This document shows, one piece after another, positions 1 to 11,861 of a stretch of 64,000 nucleotides of DNA (positions within the stretch are counted from its first letter, which is position 1; every line of letters begins with the position of its first letter). The DNA comes from Cenococcum geophilum 1.58. Taxonomy: Eukaryota; Ascomycota; Dothideomycetes; Gloniales; Gloniaceae. A program made the translations under genes and the position numbers. The notes beneath the pieces are model-generated. The model did no database searches. It had not been told where the DNA came from and saw only the letters and a list, made by a program, of their open reading frames with translations. The DNA lies in NCBI GenBank assembly GCA_001692895.1, contig KV748190.1, forward strand, positions 1,947,645 through 2,011,644, in the 5' to 3' direction.

Positions 1-2025
1 TCTTCTAAGTGTCGTGCAAGCTAGTCTAGTGGCAGTGCGCAGCACGCTGCCCACGACAGCGCATGTTCTCGCACCCGCATGGCCGATAGTCTCGTAATAT
101 GTACCTGGTAGCATTCTTTATCGTCCAATAGAGGCATGGATTCTAGCGAGTCCATGTATATAGAGGAACAGAAGCCGTATTTAGCCAAAGAAAAGATTAT
201 GAAGGGTGGGAATTTAGTTCGGAATATTTTCAGAAGTTTCTAATATTGGAGGTGGTATGCAGAGGGGCTCTGCTCCGTGGCCCATGCAGTGAAGATTTAT
301 TCACCCACCAACCAGCTTGGCGGCGTCTGCGAAGCGCCCTCTTGCATTGAAGGGGTTCCTGACGGCAGCACCATTTTGCAATAGATTAATGCAAAACTGG
401 GTCGGCAAAAAGATGACAAAGCCCGCCGCGCCTTCTCAGACAGGTAATTGCCGACCAGCCTCAATGACAGAGGGCAGCTTCGGGGAATTTCCAGGTTGCA
501 AGGGGAGAATTCGGCGCCAAGGTCGGTTTCCCTTCAGACGTGGTAGAGACGTGGTAGCGATCCACGCATGGGCGAGTGAGTGCTGCAGAAAAGGTCGACC
601 ACAGCGAACTTGCACTTAAGCACTGCGCCTGGTGCGAGAGGAGCTTCCCAATGAAGTCGTGCGTGATGCAGAAAAACCCCGCTGGTACCATGGGATAGAA
701 GGGCTCTCTGGCCGCATTTCTCTTCAGCTCTGCCCCTCTTTCGAGCATGGGACGCGGCGTGGGACAGGCTCAGCCGCACAAATCAATACAATCTGGCAGC
801 ATGTCTAACGTCAGCGTCCGCGAGACTTTTGACATTTCTAGTCGCAGGTCGCATGCTGTTAGCCAGATCCGGCCTTCTTGACGTCTCTCCTGCTCTGTTT
901 CGTGTGGCTCAAGGGGGACTGAATCCTTCGGAGAATGTTCTCAGCCTTATCGTGGCACATGCATACGACCCTTGAAAACCGCTTCTGAGAACGCATCGTG
1001 AGCGGCATGCGCCGTGACAAGCCTGAAGAAAGCGTGGCTTTTGTGTGCGCAAAACCCTCTTTGCCAACAGCTATGCCTGTCCGACCTGCTCGAATGAGAA
1101 GACTATACGTCGCTCAAGCGGGTTTTGAAACAAGGTCTAAGGGGACAGGATTCGCTCATAAACCACGCCTCGGCGGCAAAGGTGAAGGATTCCCACCGTT
1201 GGAGACGCCAGCGCCAACGCCAACGCCTCGTCCCGCACCTGGCCTACTCCAACAACCTCTCCCAACCTAACCTCTCTCCAATTCTCTCACCCCATCTCTC
1301 CTACCTCAACCGCAACAACGCCTCACTCTCTGCTGGCCTTGTGAGAGGCCGCTTTGCTGTTGACTGCTCTGTTTTATCTGCCTGTCTTGTTCGGTAAGGC
1401 TCACACGCGCCTCACCCACCATAGCGGCCCCCCCTCTCCACACACGCCTCGCCTCTGCCTGTCCGGACGGTTTCATTGCTTGCTGATATCTCCAAGGCAG
1501 AAGACAAGGCGATAGAACAGCTGGAACTTGGCGCTGCGATCAACTCCAAAGTCCGCATCTGTTGGCCTTGGGCCGTCACAGACCCACTTTCACACTGTAG
1601 AGACACATCCGATCGCCTGAGTAGCAGTCTTGCACTATCTCGAGTCACCTACAACATTAAAGACGGACCGCCAGGTCCCCGCGTTCGAGTCGGTCAGATT
1701 CCTCGGCTGAGTGCAGCAACCCAAACAGCTGGAACCAAGCGAAGTTGGTTTTCTGGTGCACAACGTGGATTCCTGCACCAACGCTCCGCTATTCGCTCTA
1801 AAAAGCAACCTGGAGCTTTGCACTGGACTGCGGGTAACGGCAGCTTGCCCTGTTCCACGGTCACAGGACGTGCCGCATTCTTCTTAGTATACCGCAAGGC
1901 AAGCTGGCTATCGGAAAATAAAATTACCGTCATTGACCTCGAGGATTTCTTCTAGTTTTGAATGCAACCATCCCCGAAGGATAGAAAGAGACTGAATTAG
2001 TTCAAACATATATCCTGCGCCTAAA
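1..2025. other. Intergenic and 5' leader region upstream of the MAPKK gene
   Basis: No convincing gene is visible. The short open frames here have no recognisable domains and overlap one another on both strands. Positions 1200-1470 are pyrimidine-rich (CT/CCT tracts), typical of fungal promoters and 5' leaders, so part of this stretch probably holds the promoter and leader of the kinase gene beginning at 2026. A gene ending left of the window cannot be excluded. Confidence 0.5.
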
Positions 2026-3626
2026 ATGTCTTCCCCTGCTCCTCTATTACGCCCTCCGATGCCTGGAAATCGATCTGCTAGTGGTAGCCGCACACCCCGC
2101 CTCGGACTCTCAATTCCTCCATCCCCCAATGTCCGACCCGTTGTGAATGACTCCACCGACGCGGGTTCACTCGCTCGACCTCCGCTTCCCCAGCTCCGTC
2201 TAGCAACGCCCATGGGCACCAATCATACTCCACACGAAGGCCGTCCTCATCCTAGAGGTCTACCGCCATTACAAATCGGGGCGGGTCTGTCGGCAGGAGG
2301 CTCTAGTGATGCAAGTGGACATTCAAGATCTGGGAGCTTTGGAGAGGCTGGACAAGGAAATGGATCAACATCTGCAGCTTCATCATACTCAGCCGCTCTT
2401 GGCTTTCCTATGATGCAAAGATCGCAAGGGTCGGACCCAATATCAGCGATATCCCAAGGCGGCAGTGAAGGTGCTCCTGCCATGGAGAGGGAGAATAGCA
2501 TGGGCGCCATGCCCGATCTTGACCAGTTAGCCCGCGAAAAAGGACGACCATTGGACGTGGAGGATTTGGATGACGCTGGTTGGAGAGCTGCGAGCTCTAA
2601 AGGGCTAATTGAGGAACGAGGTAGTTTAGGAGAAGGTGCAGGAGGTGCAGTGACGAAATGTGTTCTTAAAGGCGGGAAGACAGTCTTTGCATTAAAGGTA
2701 ATATTACTCATTGAACCGGATGAAGGTTAGGTTTACTAACAGCCTGTCTATCAGATCATCACAACAAATCCAGATCCGGATGTCAAGAAACAGATCGTAC
2801 GAGAACTTTCCTTCAACAAAAACTGTGCGAGCGACCACATCTGCCGATACTACGGTGCCTTCATGGATGATAGTACCGGGACCATCAGCATTGCCATGGA
2901 ATTTTGCGAAGGTGGCTCTCTCGATTCCGTGTACCGTGAAGTGAAGAAACTTGGCGGACGCACTGGCGAGAAAGTCCTTGGGAAAGTAGCTGAAGGCGTG
3001 TTAAACGGTCTCACTTACCTCCACTCTCACCGCATCATTCACCGCGACATCAAACCAAGTAACATCCTGCTCTGCCGTAACGGACAAGTCAAACTATGTG
3101 ATTTCGGTGTTTCGGGCGAATTTGGAACGAAGGGCGACGCGAATACTTTCATCGGTACTTCCTACTACATGGCACCGGAGCGCATCACCGGCCAGAGCTA
3201 TACCATCACCAGCGATGTGTGGAGTTTAGGCGTAACTCTGCTCGAAGTGGCACAACATCGCTTCCCATTCCCTGCCGACGGCACGGAGATGAACCCAAGG
3301 GCAGGATTGATCGATCTACTTACTTATATAGTGAGGCAACCTATTCCAAAGCTCAAAGATGAGCCAGAGAATGGAATAAGGTGGAGTGAGAACTTTAAAT
3401 ACTTTATTGAGTGTTGGTACGTACATTCCGTTTATCTTTATTTTGCTCCTCAAAGAGGCAATTTCAAGTAGCGAGAGCTCACATTTCCCCTCATAGTCTC
3501 GAGAAAGAACCACCTCGTCGTGCCTCTCCTTGGCGCATGCTTGAGCACCCCTGGATGGTCGAGATGAAGGCCAAGAAGGTCAATATGGAACACTTCCTAA
3601 AGCAGGTCTGGGACTGGAAGGATTAG
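2026..3626 (+). CDS. MKK2: MAP kinase kinase of the cell-wall-integrity pathway (Mkk1/Mkk2, MkkA type)
   Basis: Dual-specificity protein kinase expected to sit between a Bck1-type MAPKKK and an Slt2/MpkA-type MAPK, in the cytosol. Three exons (2026-2697, 2755-3416, 3497-3626) join into 487 aa, close to the roughly 500 aa usual for the family. Both introns (57 and 80 nt) are GT...AG. Residues 1-190 are a low-complexity Ser/Pro/Gly-rich regulatory tail with an early basic [14 protein letters not shown] stretch that resembles a MAPK docking site. The kinase domain shows the glycine loop GEGAGGAV, the ATP-binding lysine in FALK (residue 224, the last codon of exon 1), HRDIKPSN (Asp about 322), DFGVSGEF (about 340) and the activation loop TKGDANTF before GTSYYMAPE. 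Splicing of intron 2 restores the conserved [14 protein letters not shown]. Assignment to the Mkk1/2 branch rather than Ste7 or Pbs2 rests on the tail, the activation loop and the C-terminal HPWMVEMK region. Confidence 0.95.
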
Positions 3627-4473
3627 AGGCTCATTGAATTGATGTTAAATGCCTATAGCATTTGAATGACGTTTATTCTTTTGTACCACATTCTTACCCT
3701 TTCGTTTCGGATACTGACGCTCGGGTCGTGTGCTGGGCATAGACTGACGGGGAGAAAATATCATCTTTTCTTTTTTGGGTATGGGAATTTATGAATAAGT
3801 AGGATGAAAAGAGAGGACCGATATCAATTGGTACATTGGCATTTGGAACGATTTTGCTCAGCATTTTATATGAAGGAAGGGTAGTTGTCGAAAGATGTTG
3901 AGATATGATTAGGCTGGTTTTATTGGAGAGAATTGGGCCTGGAAGATTTGACGTGGGCAGAATATCCAACCGGCATTGGGAGGGCGTTGGGCTTAGTTTA
4001 GGATACCGGCGCTGCTATGCAATGTATCTTTGGCTATGTTGGATCCGCTAGTAGCGGTAAAGATGTTTGATACCTATCATCTGTTGCTCTTGTATATGAC
4101 ATGCGCGGTTGATGACTTGCTTGGCTTCACACCGTTCCCTATTGCTTAAACCGCCCCGGAAAAATGGTTGCAACCCTAAGTCGGCAGTACGGGCCGCGAT
4201 ATCTCCGAACAGTCATTGGAGCTTTACTGCAGTTTTCAGTTCTCGGTTTCATGACATAAAAAGGTTCCTAGCCGAACAACGTTGTCTTTTTGGCATATTC
4301 AACCCCCGAGACACGCTCAAAGCGACTCATCGTACGCGTTCCGAAACCCTCGTCCTCGAGAATTTCGTTGTACAAATCTCATATAGCCCCGCCATCCACC
4401 CCACTACGCCTATATAAAAAAAAAACTGAAAGGAAATCGAGCGGGTTAGCACAAGCCCTCGGCTTCCTACAAG
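3627..4473. other. Intergenic: MAPKK 3' end and promoter of the synthetase gene
   Basis: No gene seen. It contains T-rich 3' UTR-like sequence just after 3627. An A-run at 4418-4426 lies about 50 nt before the next start codon. The short frames on either strand have no recognisable content. Confidence 0.6.
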
Positions 4474-6860
4474 ATGCCTACAGTTGCGGTGGGCAAGGCG
4501 GAGCTTTTCAAAGCTTTAGGAAGAGAGTATACAACTGAGGAATTCGATGAGTTATGCTTCAAGTTTGGAATAGAGCTGGACGAGGACACGTCACAAACCA
4601 AACGGCTTGTTGTTGACGGCGTGGAAGAGCCTCCTCAGCTCAAGATAGAAATTCCAGCGAATCGATATGACATGTTATGCTTTGAGGGAATTGCGCTTAA
4701 CCTAAAGGTATTCTTGGAGCTGACGAAGTTGCCTAAGCTTTCACTCACCCCACCACCTGGGGGAGAGCTGCAGAGGCTTATCGTGAAGGAGGAGGTAATT
4801 TTACTAATACGCCATGTCATATATGCAAGAGTTAATGCGGAAATAGACCATGAAAGTTCGCCCGCTGATTTCGGGCGTTATATTGCGAAACATCACGTTC
4901 ACGCAAGCGCGTTACGACTCTTTCATCGCACTACAAGACAAGCTCCATCAGAACCTAGCTCGGCAGAGAACTCTTGTCTCAATAGGCACTCATGATCTCG
5001 ATAGTGAGTTCAGAATAGTAATCCCTGAAAGTTTCAGAAATTAAGACGAAATAGCTGTCAAAGGGCCTTTCACATATGAAGCTCTTCCCCCGGAGGAAAT
5101 TGAGTTCATTCCTTTGAACCAGGCGAAGAAGATGAATGGGTTAGTGGTCAAGCCATTGCTCTGGAAATATAAACTTAGCTGATGGCTCATAGGAAGCAAC
5201 TCATGGAGTTTTACGAGGTATGGTGTCTCCTAACTCCCTTCGGTAACACTGCTGATACACTCACTAGAAAGACAGGAACCTTGGGAGATATCTCCATATT
5301 ATTAGGGATGCCCCAGTATATCCTGTCATTTACGACTCGAACCGGACAGTTTGTTCACTTCCGCCGATCATCAATGGCGATCACTCTAAGATAACTCTCA
5401 AGACTCGAAATGTCTTTATTGAGATAACTGCCACAGATGCAACCAAAGTCGAGATTGTTAACCACATGTACGCGCTCGGAAGTTCTCGATACCACTCTTC
5501 ATGCTGATACGTTGCCCTTGCAGCCTCGTAGCGATGTTCGCGCAATACTGTGAATCCATAGAGCCTATAAAGATAGAATCTCCCCATAACCACCAAACTC
5601 GAGAGACTCCAAATCTCTCTCCGCGCGAGGTAAGAGCTGACGCTATTACACAGGTTTATAGCAGACTTTTTTTGGGGTTAACATTTCTGTAGATGCAAGC
5701 TGAGGTCGGGTACCTTAATCAAGTCTGTGGTCTTGAGCTTTCTCCTCCTGAAATTTGCAGGCTCCTTGAACGGATGGGATACTCCGTCAGGCCTTCAGAG
5801 GGCGACAACAAACTTCTTGACGTTAGTGTTCCAGTTACACGTGCAGATGTCCTACATCAGTGCGATGTGATGGAAGATTTAGCAGTAAGTCATACAATTC
5901 TCTACTCTCCCTTTGCTGATATCACTAACTAATTCATCGTCTCTTCCATCAGATAGCTTATGGCTTCAACAAGCTACCCCGATACTATCCCAACAAGACT
6001 GCTGCGGTTGCAGCGCCCTTGTTAATAAATAAATTAGCCGACATCGTCCGCCAGGAGGCTGCCATGAGCGGATGGTCAGAGGCCATGCCCCTTATCCTTT
6101 GCTCACATGATGAAAACTTCAAGTGGCTGAATCGTTCTGATGACGGCACTACTGCAGTCAGGTTACAGAATCCGAAGACTGCAGAATACCAAATAGTCCG
6201 CACTTCTTTGCTGCCAGGTCTGCTTAAGACAATCGGTTCAAACAAGCATCACAGCGTTCCAATGAAGATCTTCGAGGTCTCAGATGTGGCCTTCAAAGAT
6301 ATGAGCCAGGAGCGAAAGAGCGTGCGTGTACCTTTACTGCGATTCTAGTTATGTAATTGCTAATTTATCATGTCAGAGGAATGAACGCCATTTTGCTGCG
6401 GCATGGTTCGGTAAGACGAGCGGCTTTGAGGTAGTGCACGGATTGCTAGATCGCATAATGGTGATGTTAAAGATCGCATTCATCACGCGGGAAGAGGGCC
6501 TGAAGAATGATAAAATTGAGGGTTATTGGATAGAGGAGGTTGATGGTGAGGTTTTATATTCTTTGAAATGCGGCTCGTGAAAATACCATAGAGCTCCCAT
6601 TAAGCCCAAAAGATTGCTGACGAGATATCAGATCCCACCTTTTTGAAGGGCCATGCAGCCTCCGTAAACCTCCGTGTCGGGAGTAAGCATCATGTTATTG
6701 GTGTTTTCGGTATCTTGGCGCCATCCGTGCTCAAGTACTACGATTTACCGTGAGTACCCATATTCATAAGTCATTTGCTCGATATAGGTTGTAACTGACA
6801 TAAACTATTATTAGATACCCTGTTAGTACTCTGGAGCTCAATATCGAGGTCTTCTTGTAG
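4474..6860 (+). CDS. FRS1: Phenylalanyl-tRNA synthetase beta subunit, cytosolic
   Basis: Beta chain of the cytosolic alpha2-beta2 enzyme that charges tRNA-Phe with phenylalanine. Eleven exons: 4474-4794, 4847-5003, 5055-5139, 5193-5217, 5268-5467, 5524-5629, 5693-5884, 5953-6321, 6377-6545, 6632-6749, 6815-6860. They give 595 aa, the same length as I recall for yeast Frs1. All ten introns are 50-86 nt and GT...AG. Landmarks are the N-terminal [26 protein letters not shown] (B1-like region), [51 protein letters not shown], the B5 region around RMGYSV, and the catalytic-like fold from KLPRYYPNK to the C-terminal [11 protein letters not shown]. Exon 4 is only 25 nt and would be easily missed by automatic prediction. 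The acceptor at 5054 was preferred over one at 5045 because it gives the conserved THDLDTVKG. Confidence 0.96.
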
Positions 6861-7598
6861 GTGATGAAGCGTTTTGGGCTGCCGGCAAGGCGTATCTAAA
6901 AGCTTTGTCCATTCAAAACATAGATATCTAGATTCAACAAAATGAAACATTCTGAGAGTACCAATCGGTACACATTGATGTAAAATATAGTTGTATAGGA
7001 ATTTGTAAATACGCGTTAGTCCACCTGGAAGTAACTAAAAATGAGCGCGGAGACAGGGGAAAAAAGGAGGTACTGACTTAGGATAAAATCGGTAGGAGAT
7101 TTGCCCTGCAGGAACAATTCGAAGCTTCTAACGAATGTGCACATCTGGAAGCCAACTCTAACCATCCCATAGACGGCTTGATCATCCCTTCTTTGTAGCT
7201 AATTGTCGGAAGTACCACAACCGTTTAGGGGGCGGTTTCCACACCAATGCTAGTTTGCACGGGCGGGCCTGTGGTATTTAATCCGACAACGATGAAATTG
7301 TCGCATCGTTGTCATTCTGCGACCTCGTTGATGTATCACGAGTACATGACTGTTCGGTCAAAATTGCAACACCAAGGGCGCATTAAGAAAACGGCAAGGG
7401 TTTTGGAACTAACCCAATAACAGCAAGTACAGCCGAGAGATCAACCACTCCCTGGTTCTGTAAACGGCGGTTCATTCGACGATGCCGGACCAGAGGAGTC
7501 ATATTTCAAACATCCAATTTGGTAAGGTATATAAAGCCTCGAAAAGCCCCACTGTCCCAACACCAGCACAAACGCATTTAGAAAAAATAACATCCACA
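6861..7598. other. Intergenic region with promoter of the flavin-binding gene
   Basis: 3' flank of the synthetase gene followed by the promoter of the next gene. No coding content recognised. The only element I can name is the TATA-like box at 7528-7536. Confidence 0.55.
7528..7536 (+). promoter_or_regulatory. TATA-like box
   Basis: TATATAAAG, 63 nt upstream of the ATG at 7599. It fits a TATA element of the flavin-binding protein gene, leaving a short leader. Inference from sequence and position only. Confidence 0.45.
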
Positions 7599-8458
7599 AT
7601 GGCGTCAAACGAATACCCAAAAGCGCCTCTCAGTACAGTGAAGCGCCTCAACAACAGGGGTGAGTGTTCTGAAGATTTATGAAATCTCAATTAAGCTGGT
7701 TATCTGATAAATCCATAGGTGTATATGACTACAAAACAATCCACAATATCATCAACGCCACTTCAGTCCTCCATGTCGCCTTCAACCCTGCCCCATCATC
7801 CGAGGCGGACCCCTTCCCCGCAATCCTCCCCATGCTCGGCTGCACCGGCTCCTTCAACTCACCCAACGCCGATCCTGCCGCCGGCCCGCTCGACCTGTAC
7901 CTGCACGGCTACGTCTCGTCGCGCCTGATGAAGCAGCCCAATGCGCCGGACGCCGCCGCAGAGGGTACGCCCGTGACCGTGGCCGCGACGCTGATGGACG
8001 GTCTCGTCCTCGCGCTCACGCCGAACCACCACAGCTGCAACTACAGATCCGTGGTCGCGTTCGGGTATGCCGAGGCCGTCACCGACGAGGCCGAGAAGCT
8101 GTATGCCATGGAGCTGATCACGGACAACATGCTCCCGGCCCGCTGGGCCAACTCGCGCATCCCGCCGAACAGGGCCGAGATGCAGAGCACGTCCGTCCTG
8201 CGCGTCAGGGTTGCTCATGCGAGCGCGAAGGTGCGGGCAGGTGGGCCTGGCGAGGATCGCGGGGATTTGAAGGATGAGGAGTTGAGGAAGAGGGTCTGGA
8301 CGGGCGTGGTGCCGAGCTGGACGCAGTGGGGCGACCCGACGCCTGCGAGGGAGAACAGGGCGGGCGAGGTCCCGGAGTATGTGGAGCAGTGGCGGAATGT
8401 GCAGAATAGGGATGGGAGGGTTGGGGCTTACGAAGCGGCGAAGGAGGCGGAGGAATGA
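7599..8458 (+). CDS. PNPOx-like FMN-binding split-barrel protein (NimA/Pyridox_ox_2 type)
   Basis: Two exons (7599-7659 and 7719-8458, intron 59 nt) encode 266 aa. The N-terminal half carries family hallmarks: a KRLNNRGVYDYKTIHNIINA start, a strand-rich stretch with ILPMLGCTG, LYLHGYVSSRLM, VTVAATLMDGLVLA and NHHSCNYRSVVAFG, then a helix around EKLYAMELITDNMLP. This pattern is known from flavin-binding split-barrel proteins related to pyridoxamine-phosphate oxidase and nitroimidazole-resistance proteins. The real substrate is unknown. The C-terminal 80 residues are charged and rich in Arg, Glu and Gly. Exon 2 is unusually GC-rich compared with its introns and flanks. I chose ATG 7599 because the upstream in-frame ATG at 7482 precedes the TATA-like box. 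Convergent with the permease gene. Confidence 0.85.
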
Positions 8459-9083
8459 TTTCGTGGTCTTGTTTTTGATGGTAATCTTAAGAATTAAAAG
8501 TACCTGAAACGAAACGGCGCTCTAAAGCCATAAATTCATCTTTGAGCTTCCATTGCAGTGGCTCGGAAAAAGGAAAACCTAAGCTATGTTTGGAGCACTC
8601 AACCGCCATTTAGATGCGACACAATCAGGATACCGAAATAAAACTTCAGTGAGAACTTCAGTGGCTTATCGCAAAAAAAGAAATACAACCGTACAACTTC
8701 TTGAATAGTCGACTGCTAGTTACGCTCTCAATAGCGCTCTATGATTTCCAAGAAAAACTTCATAATATTTCTGATTAGAGGGGATAGCCAAGCCATCAAG
8801 TTATACCGAAGCTCATAGGGATGTCTTGGTATATCATTAGTAAACTATAGACTTACTGCGGAAGGACGTCCTCTTTTTTAGTGTCCAAAAGATGGCGTAA
8901 GGGTGCTTCTGGATTGACGGAGATGTAATGTCACTGCGTTGAAGGCTGTTATTTAGCCTTTTAAGTCTGAAAAGGTTTGCAGAACTGTTCTGTGAGGCCA
9001 CAATAGCAGTTCTTAAGTATGCTGGTAATGCGTCTTGGAAAATTATGCAGACTTTCCATGCACCTCATATACGCGGGGCCAGT
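8459..9083. other. Convergent intergenic region
   Basis: AT-rich 3' flanks of two convergent genes. No open frame of note, no RNA gene recognised. Confidence 0.6.
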
Positions 9084-11240
9084 TTAACTTCGCAGTCTAT
9101 TAACCAATGAACCTAGTGCGAGCAGCCCAACAATAGTAGCAGCTGGAAGAGGTGCAAAAATGGTAGATCTAATGATTATGGCAATGCCAGCGCAGGAAAA
9201 AACAATGGGTATCGCCAACGGTGGTCGATAGGGTCGGCGCAATTCAGGCTCACGGAAGCGGAGGATAATTAAGGCTACGACGGTAGAGACGTAGAATATC
9301 CATGTAGCCATACCTATAGAAGCTTATTTAGCATGACAAATCTGATGAAAAGAAAAACGTTTAGGATGAAGCACGTGGCCAGCCTTACCAACAAATGTGA
9401 GCAAGATCCGAAAATTGCCTGTTGCTATGTAGGCAGCAGTGACGAACGAGCTTAAGAGCATGGCATTACTACAATGATTAGCTATAGTGTTCCGATCGAA
9501 GTTCCCGTAGCGGAAAGTTGTAACTCACATTGGTGCATCCCATTCAGTGTCTGGAGCTGGAGCTGGATCGTTAGAACCAGCACTGTTCGCACCACCTTCG
9601 TCAGAGTGTCCCGATATTAATGGCTCACTCTCATCGTTTTGTGGATTTTGAGGTGCATTCTCCTCGCTACGAGCCCTTCGATTCGGCCAGGAAGCCCAGC
9701 TTGGTAGTCCCATGACACCAAGAAAATTTGGTAGATAGCCTCTATGCGAAGCCGCAACGGTCAATCTTCCTACCGCAAACAGAATACTTGTGGAAGCTCC
9801 TGCACAGGAGATTGCTACAAGCACAGAAATTAAAATTCCGGCGGGGTATCCGAGAAGGGATTTAGCAGCCATCTAGAATCCCCGATGAATATTTCAGCAT
9901 GCTGTACTTCAAAAATAAACATTAAGTAGAGCGACCAGGCATACCACAGCTACCGCATTACTAGAGCCTACCATATCCCACGGAAGTAGTATATAGTAGG
10001 AGATATTGACAAGCTCAAAACAATTTAAAACCACAGTCATCGCAGTGTGAATTGCGAGCGGAAGTGAGCGACCAGGATTTCGTATTTCACTTGCGACGAA
10101 GTTGGCCTTACGGAAGCGTTAGTGATTAGTACCTCTAATTGACTACGTGCAGTATGCGAAAGAGACAGAAGACGGCGGGATTGTGCTTGGTGGAATGCTG
10201 TTGCTGATCGAGCAACTCATGACATAGTTTTTGCGCGACATGACGCCTTCTGGATGATTCTGCTCAATATTTGGAACCGTGGCAGGACCCACCGTTGTTC
10301 GGAAAAAGACATGATGTTGGAGAGTTATGTAAAATAGACTTACATTATCCCATCCATCGTATGCCCATAGTCCAGCATAAAGAGCCTCGGAGTAGTGCCC
10401 AAGCAGCTCCCACCAGCCTATATTAGTCCAATCAATAGGGAAACCACCAGAAATGCTAGGCCGCGAGTGAAACCAATTCTTCGAATACCAATCAGTAGCC
10501 CCGGAAAGCGACGAAGTAGGATCAAAAATATGAGCAATAAGAACACAAATGCCTCCGAAAGCAATCATGGTTACGGTGGCTAGTTTGAATATCGTAAAGG
10601 ATTCACTAAGCCGCATCGTGGTCTTGGTACTTATTGAATTGAACAGCACGATCAGAACATGCGCGGATATAGCCAGCAGTTTCAGTTGCCAAGAAGCTAA
10701 TGGTGTACTGTCTACAGAAGCTGTTGCAGAAACTGCAGAATCCACGAGCACAATACATTGGATGGCCATGGCGGATGGTTTGGCAGCAAAGATATATATC
10801 CAGGCCATCAGAAAGGCAACTGTATCCCCATAGACATAGCGGAGATACTCTTGCATTCCACCGTTGAGTGGGAGTGCAGCTCCGAATTCTGCAAAAGATG
10901 CCGCACCAGCCCATGATAGTAAGCCTCCGACGAGCCAGATGAGCAAGGCTGCTCCTGGCGACGGCACATTGCTATCAACCTGAGCCGGAGAAGCAAAGAT
11001 TCCAGATCCAATCTGAAGGCTGACTAGTACTGCGAATGCATGGCGTGCGGATAGTTGTTTTGCAGAGTCATTGTGGCTGATACCTTCCGGCGGAGGAGAC
11101 ATCAGGGGGGCGGTTGTTTTCGTGGTATCATGATCTCCGGGTGAAGATTGAATGTCAATATCATCTTCTCTATTCGAGCTGGTGCCTTGCTCATTGCCGT
11201 CTCGTCGGGAAGAGGGTGGGTTTTCCTGGTGTCCAACCAT
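9084..11240 (-). CDS. LAT-type amino-acid permease (APC superfamily)
   Basis: Polytopic membrane transporter for neutral amino acids by family resemblance; exact substrate unknown. Five exons on the minus strand (11240-10344, 10106-9945, 9872-9529, 9468-9389, 9313-9084) join to 570 aa. The N-terminal 70 residues are hydrophilic and cytosolic. TM1 carries the APC signature LVSLQIGSGIFASP. Further segments include AALLIWLVGGLLSWAGA, FGAALPLNGGMQEYL and the substrate-site-like YAGLWAYDGWDN followed, after splicing, by ANFVASEIRNPGRSLP. Exon 3 ends in a polar loop of about 45 residues rich in Glu, Asn and Pro that contains an acidic dileucine-like ESEPLI. The first intron (237 nt) is several times longer than the rest (60-75 nt). 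The gene shares a divergent promoter with the PP2A gene. Confidence 0.9.
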
Positions 11241-11861
11241 TTGCCTAACTGCTTGTGGGCGAGGTAGTTGGATGGATATGTAGTTTGGATTTTCGTCACG
11301 GAAGGGATTTATTTAGGGCATATAGATAGGCTAGCTTCAGCGGCGAATTGTGACTTCGTTCTAGATGTCTCGGTAATTTCCTTTGGTGTTGTTCAGCAAC
11401 TCATTGTTAGTGGCAGTCTCGTTTCTCAACTGAGGTTGGGAGCCCCGCCCGCGCCACAAGCAGTGGCTCGTATTCTCTGCAGGTGTCGACGCCATAACGA
11501 CCAACGAGACCAACTTGAAGAGCCCTACAACCTACTGCATCACCACCAGCAAGACACCACACATCCACCGTGCATCACCTATTACCTTTACACAACCCGC
11601 CTAATTGGGGTAGACGGCTACCTAGACCTAGCTACGTCCCTACTAAGCCCTGCGACCAAGCCCTGAATTTCCTGCCCTGCCTGCCTTATCACCAACATTC
11701 AGGTACGGCGAACACAACTTTGCGCCCAGCTACTACCCCTTGAATCCCAAGAGGCTTTCTGTTTACTAAAATCCACGGAGCACAACTTCTCCGTTCCTCT
11801 GTTTCTAGGAGCCTTCCTAATCACCTCTCCCGTAAACACCTCAACCCCAGAATAGCAGACC
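11241..11861. promoter_or_regulatory. Divergent promoter between permease and PP2A scaffold genes
   Basis: A 621-bp stretch between two divergent start codons must hold both promoters and leaders. The right third is pyrimidine-rich, typical of a fungal leader. No specific binding site is asserted. Confidence 0.6.

Noticed and set aside
317..1955. Several 60-160 codon frames upstream of the kinase gene
   Set aside because: No recognisable domain, overlapping on both strands, and composition of a pyrimidine-rich leader.
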